This document shows positions 16,606 to 25,982 of a DNA stretch of 64,000 nucleotides, piece after piece; the stretch's first letter is position 1; each line of letters starts with the position of its first letter. The notes under the pieces were generated by a model that searched no databases, had not been told where the DNA came from, and worked only from the letters and a program-made list of their open reading frames with translations. The stretch is from assembly GCF_005155025.1 (NCBI RefSeq), contig NZ_CP039731.1:2604001-2668000 (forward strand), written 5' to 3'. The stretch is from Aquitalea aquatilis (GTDB lineage Bacteria > Pseudomonadota > Gammaproteobacteria > Burkholderiales > Chromobacteriaceae). A program made the translations under genes and the position numbers.

Positions 16606-16923
16606 ATGACAGACAGCCAACACTGGGTACACATCTGCGCCCTTAGCGACATTCCGCCGCAAGGCAGCCGGGTGGTGGAACGCGCCAGCGGCAATGTGGC
16701 GGTGTTCCGCACCCATGACGACCAGGTGTTTGCCCTGCTCGACCGTTGCCCGCACAAGGGTGGGCCGCTCAGCCAGGGCATCGTCCACGGCCATGGGGTG
16801 ACCTGCCCGCTGCACAGCTGGAATATCGATCTGGCCAGCGGCGAGGCTCGCGCACCGGACCAGGGCTGCGCCCGCCATTTTCCAGTGAAGCTGGAGCAGG
16901 GCATGGTGCTGCTGGGCTTGTGA
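16606..16923 (+). CDS. nirD: Nitrite reductase small subunit
   Basis: This 105-residue Rieske-type protein keeps the C-P-H and C-P-L-H ligand pairs (DRCPHKGGPLSQG and VTCPLHSWNID). NirD pairs with NirB in assimilatory nitrite reduction. Length is normal. The gene follows nirB closely and is followed by a three-copy 10-bp repeat before the nitrate reductase gene. Confidence 0.95.
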   Translation: MTDSQHWVHICALSDIPPQGSRVVERASGNVAVFRTHDDQVFALLDRCPHKGGPLSQGIVHGHGVTCPLHSWNIDLASGEARAPDQGCARHFPVKLEQGMVLLGL

Positions 16924-16933
16924 ACAAGGCCGA

Positions 16934-16963
16934 TTGCAACGGGTTGCAACGGGTTGCAACGGG
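16934..16963 (+). repeat. Three tandem 10-bp direct repeats
   Basis: TTGCAACGGG occurs three times without a gap (16934, 16944, 16954) between nirD and the nitrate reductase gene. The period equals about one helical turn. Function unknown. Confidence 0.95.
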
Positions 16964-16991
16964 ACCTTGTCATCAGAAAAGGATGAGCAAA

Positions 16992-19700
16992 ATGGGCAAG
17001 ACTGAAACCCGCTCCACCTGCTGCTATTGCGGCACAGGCTGTGGCGTGCTGATTGCCAGCGAAGATGGACGCATTAGCGGTGTGCGTGGCGACCCCGAAC
17101 ATCCGGCCAATTTTGGCCGGATGTGCAGCAAGGGGCTGAACCTGGCGGCCAGTGCCGCCAGCGACAGTGGCCGTGCACTGCACCCGGAAATGCGGCTTAC
17201 CAGCGATGCGCCGCGCCAGCGCGTCGGCTGGGATGAAGCGCTGGACAGCGTGGCCGAAAGTTTTGCCCGCATCATCCGCCAGCACGGGCCGGACGCGGTG
17301 GCTTTTTACGTGTCCGGCCAGCTGCTGACCGAGGACTACTATCTGTTCAACAAGCTGGCCAAGGGCGTGGTGGGAAGCAACAATATCGACACCAATTCCC
17401 GCCTGTGCATGTCCAGCGCCGTCACCGCCTATAAAAAAGCCTTCGGGGCCGATGGCCCGCCTACCTGTTATGCCGACCTGGAGCAAGCCGACTGTGTGCT
17501 GTTTGCCGGCAGCAATCTCGCCTATGCCCACCCGGTGCTGCTGCGCCGGCTGGAAGAGGCCCGGGCGGCGCGTCCTGATACGCGCTGGATCGTCATCGAC
17601 CCGCGCCGGACCGACACCGCCGCCATGGCCGACCTGCACTTGCAGATTCAGCCCGGCACCGATGTGGCGCTGTTCAACGGCATGCTGCATCACCTGATCT
17701 GGGAAGGGCTGGTGGCGGAGGATTACATCAGCGCCCACACGGAAGGCTTTGCCGAACTCAAGCAGATGGTGCGCAATACCACGCCGAAAATGGCGGCGGA
17801 AATCTGCGGCATCCGCGAGGAAGACCTGATCCAGGCCGCCGAGTGGTTTGGCCACAGCCCGGCCAGCCTGTCGCTGTACTGCATGGGGCTGAACCAGTCC
17901 AGCCACGGCACCGACAAGAACCTGGCGCTGATCAACCTGCATCTGGCCACCGGGCAGATTGGCAAGCCCGGTGCCGGGCCGTTTTCGCTCACCGGCCAGC
18001 CCAACGCCATGGGCGGGCGCGAGGTGGGCGGCATGGCCACCATGCTGGCCGCACATCGCGATATCGATAATGCCGCACACCGTGCGGAAGTGGCTGCCCA
18101 TTGGGGCGTGCCGTTCGAGCGGCTGTCGGCCACCCCCGGCCTGCCGGCCATCGCCATGTTTGAAGCGCTGCAGCAAGGGCGTATCAAGGCCATCTGGATT
18201 GCCTGCAGCAACCCGGCGCACTCGCTGCCCAATCTGCCACAGGTACGCGCCGCACTGGCGCAGGCCGAGCTGGTGGTGGTGCAGGACGCCTTTGCCCACA
18301 CCGACACCACCGCGCTGGCCGACATCCTGTTGCCCGCCGCCACCTGGGGCGAGAAAGAGGGCACGGTCACCAATTCCGAACGCTGCATCAGCCGGGTACG
18401 CGCCGCCGTGCCGCCACCGGGCGAGGCGCAGAGCGATGGCTGGATCGTCAGCCAGGTCGCGCGCCGGCTGGAGGCGCTGCTGTATCCCGGCAGCGCCAGC
18501 TTGTTTGGCCATGCCGCTGTCGCCAGCGTGTTCGATGAACACCGCGCACTGACTGCCGGGCGCGATCTGGACATCAGCGGGCTGGACCATGCCTTGCTCG
18601 ACAGCGCCGGACCGCAGCAATGGCCGCTGCCGGCCGGTGCGGCACGGGGTCAGGCACGGCGCTATGTCGACGGCGTGTTTGCCACCGCTGATGGCCGGGC
18701 GCGCTTTCATGCCGTGCGCTACCAGCCGCCGGCGGAAAATGTCTCGGCGCATTACCCTTTCCGCCTGCTGACTGGTAGGTTGCGTGACCAGTGGCACGGC
18801 ATGAGCCGCACCGGCCGCCTGCCGCAACTGTTTGCCCACAGCCCGGAACCGGCACTGGAGATGCACCCGGACGATGCCGAGCGTCGTGGCCTGCAGGCGG
18901 GTGACCTGGTGCGTATCAGCAGCAAGCGCGGCCAGTTGGTGCTGCCGCTCTCCCTCAGCCGCGAGCTGCCCGGTGGCACGGTGTTTGCCGCCATGCACTG
19001 GAATGGCCAGTTCCTCAATAGTGGCGGCATTAACGAGGCCAGCCAGCCACAGGTGGATGGCCAGTCTTTCCAGCCAGAACTCAAACATGCGGCGGTCAAG
19101 GTGGAAAAAATCAGCCTGCCGTGGCGGGTAACGGCCGCGCTGCGCTGTGACGATCTGCCGGCCTTGCAGGCGCGGCTGGCACCGCTGTTGCGTCAGTGCA
19201 GCTATGCCGCCATCTCGCTGCAAAACCCGGATGTGCTGCTGCTGCGTGCCGCGCACCAACAGGCCGTGGCGGGCTGGCTACAACCATTGCTGGATGTGCT
19301 GGGCCTGCACACCGGGCCTGATGTGCTGGAATACCGTGACGACCGGCGCAGCGTGGTCAAGCGCGTGGCCTGGGCCGATGGCGTGCTGGCGGGGTTTGTT
19401 TTTGCCAGCAGTAGCGCCGCCGATGGTCTGGCAGCGGAAAGCCTGCTGCAGCAACTGCAAGCCGGTGAGCCGTGGCAGGGTTCGCGGCTGGCGGTGTTTG
19501 CCCCGGCCGGCCAGCGTGCCGTGGTGCGGGAGAAGATCATCTGCCAGTGCAAGCAGGTGGGAGAACACGCCATCCGCCAGTGTCTGGAGCGGGGCGAGAG
19601 TGTGGAGCACATCAAGGGCGCACTGGGCTGCGGCAGCGTCTGCGGCTCCTGCGTGCCGGAAATCAAACGCATGGCCGCCACTGTGGCGCAGCCTGCCTGA
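16992..19700 (+). CDS. nasA: Assimilatory nitrate reductase catalytic subunit
   Basis: This protein of about 902 residues begins with the 4Fe-4S motif CCYCGTGCG and continues through a molybdopterin oxidoreductase domain (SRLCMSSAV, FAGSNLAYAHPVL, GQPNAMGGREVGG). A dinucleotide-binding domain follows, then a C-terminal BFD-like [2Fe-2S] domain (CQCKQVGEHAI, GCGSVCGSCVPEIK). That tail is typical of NAD(P)H-linked assimilatory enzymes. The ATG at 16992 has AAGGA eight bases upstream; the ATG at 16983 is in frame but too close to that site. The symbol follows Klebsiella usage; other genera call it nasC or narB. Confidence 0.93.
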   Translation: MGKTETRSTCCYCGTGCGVLIASEDGRISGVRGDPEHPANFGRMCSKGLNLAASAASDSGRALHPEMRLTSDAPRQRVGWDEALDSVAESFARIIRQHGPDAVAFYVSGQLLTEDYYLFNKLAKGVVGSNNIDTNSRLCMSSAVTAYKKAFGADGPPTCYADLEQADCVLFAGSNLAYAHPVLLRRLEEARAARPDTRWIVIDPRRTDTAAMADLHLQIQPGTDVALFNGMLHHLIWEGLVAEDYISAHTEGFAELKQMVRNTTPKMAAEICGIREEDLIQAAEWFGHSPASLSLYCMGLNQSSHGTDKNLALINLHLATGQIGKPGAGPFSLTGQPNAMGGREVGGMATMLAAHRDIDNAAHRAEVAAHWGVPFERLSATPGLPAIAMFEALQQGRIKAIWIACSNPAHSLPNLPQVRAALAQAELVVVQDAFAHTDTTALADILLPAATWGEKEGTVTNSERCISRVRAAVPPPGEAQSDGWIVSQVARRLEALLYPGSASLFGHAAVASVFDEHRALTAGRDLDISGLDHALLDSAGPQQWPLPAGAARGQARRYVDGVFATADGRARFHAVRYQPPAENVSAHYPFRLLTGRLRDQWHGMSRTGRLPQLFAHSPEPALEMHPDDAERRGLQAGDLVRISSKRGQLVLPLSLSRELPGGTVFAAMHWNGQFLNSGGINEASQPQVDGQSFQPELKHAAVKVEKISLPWRVTAALRCDDLPALQARLAPLLRQCSYAAISLQNPDVLLLRAAHQQAVAGWLQPLLDVLGLHTGPDVLEYRDDRRSVVKRVAWADGVLAGFVFASSSAADGLAAESLLQQLQAGEPWQGSRLAVFAPAGQRAVVREKIICQCKQVGEHAIRQCLERGESVEHIKGALGCGSVCGSCVPEIKRMAATVAQPA

Positions 19701-19715
19701 ACAGGGAGTCGGAAC

Positions 19716-20480
19716 ATGAAACGCGCAACAGGCAAGGTCGTGCTGCTGGGGGCTGGCCCTGGCGATCTGGAACTGCTCACCCTCAAGGCGGCGCGCCAGC
19801 TGCAGGCCGCCGAGGTGCTGCTGCTGGACGAACTGGTGAATCCGGACATCGTCAGCCTGGCCCCGCAGGCGCAGGTGGTGCGTGTGGGCAAGCGCGGCGG
19901 CTGCAAGTCCACGCCGCAGGATTTCATCCAGCGTCTGATGCGCCGTTATGCGCTGCAGGGCCGACGGGTGGTGCGGGTGAAGGGCGGCGAAGTGCTGCTG
20001 TTTGGCCGTGCCGGCGAGGAAATCCGCTATCTGCAGCAGCATGGCATTGCCGTGGAAGTGGTCAATGGCATCAGTTCGGCACTGGCGGCAGCCGCCAGCC
20101 TGAATGTGTCGCTCACCCATCGCCAGCATTGCCGTGGCGTGACGCTGGTGACGGCGCATGCGCAGGATCACAGCGAGCCAGACTGGCAGGCGCTGGCTGC
20201 CACCGGCACCACGCTGGCCATCTATATGGGCATGAGCCGCATCGGCAGCCTGAACCAGGCGCTGTTGCAACACCTGCCGGCGACTACCCCAGTGGCGGTG
20301 GTGCAGTGGGCCAGCACACCACAGGAACGGCGTTTGCTGAGCACCCTGGCCACGCTGGAGGCCGATGCCGGTGCCGCCGGCATGGGCAGCCCGGCCATCA
20401 TTCTGGTGGGCGAGGCGATGGCTGAGTCAGAAGGGTTTGTATGTCCTGACATGAATGATCCCGTCGCCATTCATGCCTAA
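19716..20480 (+). CDS. cobA: Uroporphyrinogen-III C-methyltransferase
   Basis: This 254-residue SUMT has the family motifs VVLLGAGPGDLELLTLKA, DELVNPDI, VRVKGGEVLLFGRAGEE and the AdoMet-binding GISSALAAAA. It makes precorrin-2 for siroheme, the cofactor of NirB, which explains its place as last gene of the nas operon, 15 bases after the nitrate reductase. It lacks the CysG dehydrogenase/ferrochelatase part, so another enzyme must finish siroheme. Confidence 0.93.
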   Translation: MKRATGKVVLLGAGPGDLELLTLKAARQLQAAEVLLLDELVNPDIVSLAPQAQVVRVGKRGGCKSTPQDFIQRLMRRYALQGRRVVRVKGGEVLLFGRAGEEIRYLQQHGIAVEVVNGISSALAAAASLNVSLTHRQHCRGVTLVTAHAQDHSEPDWQALAATGTTLAIYMGMSRIGSLNQALLQHLPATTPVAVVQWASTPQERRLLSTLATLEADAGAAGMGSPAIILVGEAMAESEGFVCPDMNDPVAIHA

Positions 20481-20653
20481 TCAATACGCAGGCCGTGTGC
20501 TTGGTGTGGTAAGCCGCCACGCCGGCGGAGCAAATAATGGCTTACTGAATCGTCCCTGCTTTTCTCGATGTGTGAATGTGGGTAGTCAATACAGAAGACG
20601 ACATCGAGACGCGGCTGTGGCTGGCCGCTTCAGCCTATTTTCGGCCAAGCGCA

Positions 20654-20673
20654 AAGGGGGCGGCTGCCCCCTT
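20654..20673 (+). terminator. GC-rich hairpin, possible end of nas operon
   Basis: AAGGGGG and CCCCCTT pair around a six-base loop, 174 bases after cobA. There is no T-tract, so terminator function is only possible. The remainder of 20481-20746 shows no gene. Confidence 0.35.
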
Positions 20674-20746
20674 CGCCTGCTCTGCTATCCCGGCCTCTAC
20701 CTGGCTTGACTCGCTGACCAAGCTCATCGTTGATCCGGGAGCCTGT

Positions 20747-21211
20747 CTACAGCCCCAGCGCCGACAGCGACGGATGCTCATCCGGCCGCCGGCCTTGCGC
20801 CCAGTGGAACAGCCGCGCGGATGCGGTGATGGCAAGGTCATTGATGCTGGCGTGGCGGATCGCCATCAGGCCGTGTTCGTCGAATTCCCAGTTTTCATTG
20901 CCATAGGAGCGGTACCACTGGCCTGCCTGGTCATGCCATTCGTAGGCAAAGCGCACGGCGATGCGCTTATCGCTAAAGGCCCACAGCTCCTTGATCAGCC
21001 GGTAGTCCAGCTCGCGCTGCCACTTGCGGGCAAGGAAGGCTTCAATCGCTTCCCGGCCCTGGATGAACTCATTGCGATTGCGCCACTGGCTGTCGGGCGT
21101 GTAGGCCTGTGCGATGCGGGCGGGGTCGCGGCTGTTCCAGGCGTCTTCGGCCAGGCGGACTTTCTGGGTGGCAGTGGTGGAATCGTACGGCGGTAAAGGC
21201 GGGCGGCTCAT
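20747..21211 (-). CDS. DUF1348 / NTF2-like protein
   Basis: This 154-residue protein matches the DUF1348 nuclear-transport-factor-2-like family: [52 protein letters not shown] and a [11 protein letters not shown] tail. NTF2-like cone folds often bind small molecules or act as simple enzymes; no function is established for this family. A strong AGGAG site precedes the ATG. It follows the AhpD-like gene on the same strand by 45 bases with a GC-rich hairpin between (21231-21250). Confidence 0.85.
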   Translation of the reverse strand: MSRPPLPPYDSTTATQKVRLAEDAWNSRDPARIAQAYTPDSQWRNRNEFIQGREAIEAFLARKWQRELDYRLIKELWAFSDKRIAVRFAYEWHDQAGQWYRSYGNENWEFDEHGLMAIRHASINDLAITASARLFHWAQGRRPDEHPSLSALGL

Positions 21212-21256
21212 GGGTGGCTCCTTGGCGATGGCCCCGGCGCGGGCCGGGGCTGGGGG

Positions 21257-21805
21257 TCAGGCGGTCAGCGGCTGTACTTCGGGGAAGTCGATGTCGGTAC
21301 CGGCTACCGAGTTAATGTAGTTGGTCCAGGTATTGAGTGCGACGTGCAGCACGATTTCGATGATCTGAGCGTCGTCATAACCGGCTTCCTTGATGGCCTG
21401 CAGCGGGCCGCTGCCGACATGGCCGCGTTCACGTGCTACTTGGGCGGCGAAGCGCACGGCGGCATCGGCCTTGGCATCGGTGGAGGTGCCGCGGCGGTTG
21501 GCCAGGATTTCGGCATCGTCGAGCTTGGCGAGATTCTTGCCCAGGTAGCTATGGGCGGACAGGCAATAGGCACAACGGTTGATTTCTGCCACGGCCAGGG
21601 CGATGCGTTCGCGGGTCTGCGCCGGCAGGGCGCCACGGCCCAGTGCGCCAGATAACGCGAGATAGCCTTCCAGGGCTTGCGGGCTGTTCGATACCAGGCG
21701 GAACAGGTTCGGGACGATGCCAAACTGCTTGTTGACTGCTTCCAGCAACGCTTGCGATGCGGCAGGGGCGTCAGCGATGGTGGCGGGGGTGTAGAGATGC
21801 GACAT
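21257..21805 (-). CDS. Carboxymuconolactone decarboxylase / AhpD-like peroxidase-related protein
   Basis: This 182-residue protein has the AhpD-type redox centre: E74 with C78-A-Y-C81 and H85 (EINRCAYCLSAHSYLGK). AhpD-like proteins use the CxxC pair to reduce peroxides or disulfides. The ATG at 21805 has a GGAG site; a longer frame running into the divergent LysR gene is rejected. The LysR-type regulator transcribed away from it is its likely controller. Confidence 0.88.
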   Translation of the reverse strand: MSHLYTPATIADAPAASQALLEAVNKQFGIVPNLFRLVSNSPQALEGYLALSGALGRGALPAQTRERIALAVAEINRCAYCLSAHSYLGKNLAKLDDAEILANRRGTSTDAKADAAVRFAAQVARERGHVGSGPLQAIKEAGYDDAQIIEIVLHVALNTWTNYINSVAGTDIDFPEVQPLTA

Positions 21806-21914
21806 GTTCTGGCTCCGTTCAGGGTGGTGGGGTGCGACAAGCCAAATCATACTTACCTTTATGTTTGATGATAATGAGGTAAAATTATGAATAACTATCC
21901 CGAAAATTGAGAAT

Positions 21915-22829
21915 ATGGCTGATCGACTGGAAGCAATGTCGCTGTTGGTGGCGGTGGTGGATGCCGGTGGTTTTTCGGCGGCGGCGCGCCGGCTTGCCCT
22001 GCCGCTGGCAACCGTCAGCCGCAAGGTGGCGGATCTCGAAGCGCATTTGGGCGTGCAGCTATTGCAGCGCTCCACGCGCCATATCGCGCTGACTGACGCC
22101 GGCCGTAGCTATGTGGAAGCGTGTCGGCGCATTCTCGACGATGTGAACGAAACCGAGCGCGCAGCCACCGGCGAATATGCAGCGCCAAAGGGCGATCTGG
22201 TCATCACCGCGCCCGTGGTGTTCGGCCGCCTGCATGTCACACCGGTGGTGGTGGCTTTCCTCAAGGCCTTTCCCGCTATCAATATCCGCCTGCTGTTGAG
22301 CGACCGCATCTCGCATCTGCTGGAAGAGCATATCGATCTGGCGGTGCGCATTGGTCCTCTGCCGGATAGCAGCCTGGTCGCCACCCGCGTGGGCGAAGTT
22401 CGCCAGGTGGTCTGTGCCTGCCCGGAATACCTGGCCCAGCGCGGCGTGCCGGTGCTGCCCGAGGACATCAGCGCGCACGACTGCATCAGCTATGAAGGGC
22501 TGGCTGGCACACAGGCCTGGGCTTTTTATCGGGGCGAGCAGGTTTCGCTGCTACCCATCAAGCCGCGACTGATCGTCAACGGCGCGGAGGCAGCGCTCGA
22601 TGCCGCCTGCGGCGGCCTTGGCCTTACCCGTGTGCTGTCCTACCAGTGCGAGCCAGCCCGGCAGGCCGGCAAGGTGCAGATTGTACTGGAGGATTTTGAG
22701 CCGGCACCGTGGCCGGTGAGCCTGGTGTATGCCGGGCAGGGCAGGTTGCCAATCAAATTGCGGGCCTTCCTGGATTTCGCCGCGCCAAGATTGCGTAGTC
22801 AGCCGCTGCACCCTGGGCAGGAACGATAG
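21915..22829 (+). CDS. LysR-family regulator
   Basis: This 304-residue regulator has an N-terminal winged helix-turn-helix (AVVDAGGFSAAARRLALPLATVSRKVADLEAHLGVQLLQRSTR) and a substrate-binding-like effector domain. It is divergent from the AhpD-like gene with a 109-bp AT-rich shared promoter region, the classical LysR arrangement. Effector is unknown; family placement is secure. Confidence 0.92.
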   Translation: MADRLEAMSLLVAVVDAGGFSAAARRLALPLATVSRKVADLEAHLGVQLLQRSTRHIALTDAGRSYVEACRRILDDVNETERAATGEYAAPKGDLVITAPVVFGRLHVTPVVVAFLKAFPAINIRLLLSDRISHLLEEHIDLAVRIGPLPDSSLVATRVGEVRQVVCACPEYLAQRGVPVLPEDISAHDCISYEGLAGTQAWAFYRGEQVSLLPIKPRLIVNGAEAALDAACGGLGLTRVLSYQCEPARQAGKVQIVLEDFEPAPWPVSLVYAGQGRLPIKLRAFLDFAAPRLRSQPLHPGQER

Positions 22830-23188
22830 CTGCTGATCGTAGCGCAGCAGAAGCTTTCCCATGAAAACAGCAGACATGCTGGCTTATTACGCAGCAGATT
22901 TATCCCGGGCAATGCCGGATAACCGAGGCAAGGTCCGCTGGGCCTTGCAGCTGCTGGGGGAGTTCATGCCGCCTGTGCCAGTGCAGCCGGACACTACGGC
23001 CGCCGACAAAGCCAAGCGCGACTGGCCCGCGCCAAGCTCGTCCTGAGCAAGAGAATGGGTCTGTCTGAGCAAACAGGGAGCGCGCAAGCTGGGCGTGTTG
23101 TAGCCATTTCTCTTGTCTTCTTGTGCAAGCCGCCCTGTGGCGGCATTTCTTGTTGCTATCTACCCGGTGACGCCCCCATGCGTGAGTG
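22830..23188. other. Stretch with one weak short reading frame
   Basis: A 61-residue frame at 22861-23046 (plus strand, starting MKTADMLAYYAADLSRAM) is present but has no clear ribosome binding site or family. The remainder shows nothing recognisable. Confidence 0.3.
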
Positions 23189-23695
23189 TCAGTCGCGCCC
23201 TCTGCGTTCTGGCTCCATGGCGTGAACAAATACCGTATAAGTGTCGGCTGGGCGCAGCCCGCCCGCCATGTCCAGAGCGCGACCGATAGCCCCACGGTGA
23301 TAGCTGCCGTGATTGACCAGATGGAACAGAATCTCTTCACGGCTCATCGAGCCAGTTTTCCCATCCAGAAAGCGAAAGTGGATTATTTCGCCCAGCTTTT
23401 CCGGCAACAGTGCTGCTGCATAGGGCTGCAGCCAGTCATTTGAGTCTGACAAGCGTTTGCCCAGTTCCTCCAGCGCAGGGACGATTTCCGAGTTCGTGCT
23501 TGCATGCGGCTCGGGCATACCCGTCAGCCTGGCCCGGAACACTTCCTCCACCCGCACCATGTGATTCAACTGCTGGCGCGCAAAGGCCAGCTCTGCCGGA
23601 AAGGCCTGTGCATCAATCAGCGCAATGGCCGCAAGCGTGCGCTGGTCGGCCCAATGCTTGTAGCGCAGCTGGTTCAGGATTTGTGTTGAAGGCAT
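23189..23695 (-). CDS. DinB-family protein
   Basis: This 168-residue four-helix protein has the DinB/YfiT layout: LRYKHWADQRTL at the start, a central HMVRVEEVFRARLTG helix, and FHLVNHGSYHRGAIG providing the conserved metal-binding histidines. DinB-like proteins bind a divalent metal and often act as thiol-dependent transferases or hydrolases; substrate unknown. It stands alone on the minus strand. Confidence 0.88.
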   Translation of the reverse strand: MPSTQILNQLRYKHWADQRTLAAIALIDAQAFPAELAFARQQLNHMVRVEEVFRARLTGMPEPHASTNSEIVPALEELGKRLSDSNDWLQPYAAALLPEKLGEIIHFRFLDGKTGSMSREEILFHLVNHGSYHRGAIGRALDMAGGLRPADTYTVFVHAMEPERRGRD

Positions 23696-23830
23696 GGGAA
23701 TGATCTCGTCAATTTTTGAAGCCGCAGTCAGGCCGCTGGCTGAATGGCGCAGCGCCGGGTGGGCTGCCGTGGTCGGCCCGCACCTTTACTGTCAGGCAAA
23801 GCCATGCCTCCAGTCAGTAGCAAGGGGGAT

Positions 23831-24463
23831 TCAGCGAGCTGCTGATGTCGCAAGCTTCAGGCCCAGTGCAATCATCACCCCGCCAGCGATGCGATCCATC
23901 GCAGTTTTGTAGCGCAAGTATTGCTTGCGTGGCGCTGCGGATGAAAGCGCTAATGCCACCAACGCATACCATCCGGCTTCAATGCAAAAAACCAGCAAGA
24001 CAATGGTGCTGCTGAATGCGATGGAAGGGAGCTGCGGCAGAAATGTGGCAAAAACACTGGCATAAACAATCGCGGTTTTGGGATTGCTCAGCTGGGTACT
24101 GGCACCGGTCATGGCACTTCTCATGTAACTGCTATCGGTCGACACCGTGCCATCCGAGGGCATGGCTAGTGCTTGCTTGGCTCCACGCCAGATTTTCAGT
24201 CCCAGATAGGCCAGATATAAACCACCAGCCATCTTGAGAAAGAGATAAAGCGCTGGCACGGCCAGCAGCAAACCATTCAGGCCAAGCAATGACAGCGCGG
24301 CAAAGATAAAACCACCCACGCCCATGCCAAGCGCAGTGCAAAGACCATTGATGCGGCCGGATGTCACCGCAGTTTTGGCTACCATCACAAAACTTGGCCC
24401 CGGGCTGATGGCACCAATAAAGAGTGCAGACCCGATGCTGATTAATGCGGTTATTTCTTGCAT
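23831..24463 (-). CDS. LysE-family amino-acid exporter
   Basis: This 210-residue, six-segment membrane protein has the LysE signature near the N-terminus (GAISPGPSFVMVAKTAVTSGR) and a NPKTAIVYASVF segment. It probably exports an amino acid or derivative. The ATG at 24463 has AGGAG eight bases upstream and is preferred over an in-frame ATG ten codons earlier. GC content falls sharply immediately upstream of it. Confidence 0.9.
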   Translation of the reverse strand: MQEITALISIGSALFIGAISPGPSFVMVAKTAVTSGRINGLCTALGMGVGGFIFAALSLLGLNGLLLAVPALYLFLKMAGGLYLAYLGLKIWRGAKQALAMPSDGTVSTDSSYMRSAMTGASTQLSNPKTAIVYASVFATFLPQLPSIAFSSTIVLLVFCIEAGWYALVALALSSAAPRKQYLRYKTAMDRIAGGVMIALGLKLATSAAR

Positions 24464-24631
24464 TTTCTTCTCCTGAATATTATTGGATGGCAACTTAGCT
24501 GATTGTGAATAATATCTTTCAGCGCAAGATTGTGCTGTTGTCGGTAGCCTTAATATGGAGCATGTGGCTATTCGGAGTGTGCATTTTGTTGGATGTCTGC
24601 AAATTATCCAATGACTACCAGTCAGAATTAA

Positions 24632-24772
24632 CTAAATTTTCTTCGCTCTGGTGAGTGCGATATTTAACAATGCTACACCAGCCACAAAACACCAAAATTG
24701 AAAAGGTGGTAAGTTGCCAGACATGGCTCCGATAATTAAGCCAGACCCTAATTCTGCGAATATTTTTGACAT
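24632..24772 (-). CDS. 46-residue putative membrane protein
   Basis: A short frame from ATG (24770-24772) to TAG encodes MSKIFAELGSGLIIGAMSGN followed by LPPFQFWCFVAGVALLNIAL and a basic end TRAKKI. The shape is a small inner-membrane protein with one or two hydrophobic helices and positive-inside charge. A purine-rich AAAGAGA precedes the start. I do not recognise a family. It sits in an AT-rich patch and could be a small cargo or stress peptide. Confidence 0.45.
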   Translation of the reverse strand: MSKIFAELGSGLIIGAMSGNLPPFQFWCFVAGVALLNIALTRAKKI

Positions 24773-24846
24773 TCTCTTTGCTCTCTAGTTACTACGTCTG
24801 GGAAGACGTTACTCGTTAAGCCCAGATATGAAAGTTGAGCGTAATA

Positions 24847-25377
24847 TTATCCGGCGTAAATAAATGCAACCCGATTGATTAACGGCATAAGCACGATGAT
24901 CCCATGCTCGGAATAAGCATACCAACTACCCTGTGCGGAGACTGCACGGTTGATCTCACTTGCAACCTCAGCTTTGATTGGAATGCCAAAGCCATACTGA
25001 TTTAAGTAATTTTCCAGTAAAGGCCCTGATTCTGTACGTGAAGCCCCTTCCCCCTCAAACCACTCTCGATGACCTTGCAAGGGAGTGGCCTCCCATGTCA
25101 GTTCAGGTACCAATACGCTCGGATTTTTGTGGGTCATATGCGAAGGAAGCTCATACAAGATGACTCCCGTTTCATTTCCTCTGGGGCCAAAACCCCAAGA
25201 GTTAGTCTCAGTGTACAGAACCTTCTGCACTTCTAGCTGCGGAGGAAGCAGGGATAAGCGATTTGGTGTTCCGATAAACCATACTGCAGCCGATAGGGCT
25301 ATGCAAAGAAGCAAACATGACAGTACGCAACCCAGCATTCGACGGTTCATATGAATGCTGCGTAGAAAAGTTTCCAT
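24847..25377 (-). CDS. Unrecognised membrane-anchored protein
   Basis: This 176-residue protein has one N-terminal hydrophobic segment (residues 13-35, CVLSCLLLCIALSAAVWFI) and a predicted periplasmic remainder with no motif I know. An AGGAA site precedes the ATG at 25377; an alternative ATG lies at 25350. It is AT-richer than the surrounding chromosome. No function is proposed. Confidence 0.6.
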   Translation of the reverse strand: METFLRSIHMNRRMLGCVLSCLLLCIALSAAVWFIGTPNRLSLLPPQLEVQKVLYTETNSWGFGPRGNETGVILYELPSHMTHKNPSVLVPELTWEATPLQGHREWFEGEGASRTESGPLLENYLNQYGFGIPIKAEVASEINRAVSAQGSWYAYSEHGIIVLMPLINRVAFIYAG

Positions 25378-25466
25378 CAGACGGTTCCTGTCCTATAGCA
25401 TCCCGGCATCAATGTCTTCCAACGACCCTAAGCTGACGTTACATTGTTGGTGAGTATTGAAATATT

Positions 25467-25982
25467 TTAATTAGACGAGGACAGTTGATAAGCTAAAAGT
25501 GTTTGAAATATCAATCCGCTATCAACCTTAAACCATCGGGTTGGAATTTTTATGCTTTCACTGGAGTTTTTCATTGTTAGCCATAAGCATTCCTTGCGAT
25601 TCTTTCCGCCGCCATCGAAAGTGATTTTCCCAATGTCACGCCACTTCAATTGCCATTTGGTAATGCCTTTGTGAATCATTGAAATTCCATCAGAATTTAA
25701 TGCAAGGTTGGACTTTAGGAAATATTGAGTGAATTCAATATTTTTTGTCGTGTTAATTTTATATTTTAGCCAGTTAGCATATCTAAGATATTGAAAGAAA
25801 ACATAAGAAAGTGGGAAATAAAGAAGAAACAAAGGCAAGGGATGGTGGCTTATTTCTAGTAATTTTGAAAAAAGCACACCTGCACCAACAAACATCATCA
25901 ACATGTGAGTGAGTGATATATAGCCCCCATGCTTTCGAAGAAATGAAGGGAAGTTTTCCACAAGCTTATCAGAATCCAGCAT
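25467..25982 (-). CDS. Unrecognised two-helix membrane protein
   Basis: This 171-residue protein has two hydrophobic helices (about residues 24-42 and 48-65). A soluble domain follows (SDGISMIHKGITKWQLKWRDIGKI and KIPTRWF) resembling the YcxB-like pattern of membrane-proximal PH-type folds; the resemblance is weak. A GAGG site precedes the ATG. Low GC suggests acquired DNA. Confidence 0.55.
   Translation of the reverse strand: MLDSDKLVENFPSFLRKHGGYISLTHMLMMFVGAGVLFSKLLEISHHPLPLFLLYFPLSYVFFQYLRYANWLKYKINTTKNIEFTQYFLKSNLALNSDGISMIHKGITKWQLKWRDIGKITFDGGGKNRKECLWLTMKNSSESIKIPTRWFKVDSGLIFQTLLAYQLSSSN

Noticed and set aside
12961-16959. 1332-residue open frame antisense to the transporter and nirB
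   Set aside because: It mirrors strongly conserved genes on the plus strand, is rich in His, Gln, Ala and Gly, and has no motif; long antisense frames are expected in GC-rich DNA.
16416-19259. 947-residue antisense frame over nirD and nitrate reductase
   Set aside because: Same reason: shadow of real genes with biased composition and no domain.
21231-21250. GC-rich perfect hairpin between the AhpD-like and DUF1348 genes as a terminator
   Set aside because: No T-tract in either direction; it may only reduce read-through or protect mRNA.
22861-23046. 61-residue plus-strand frame after the LysR gene
   Set aside because: No clear ribosome binding site or family; kept only as a remark.
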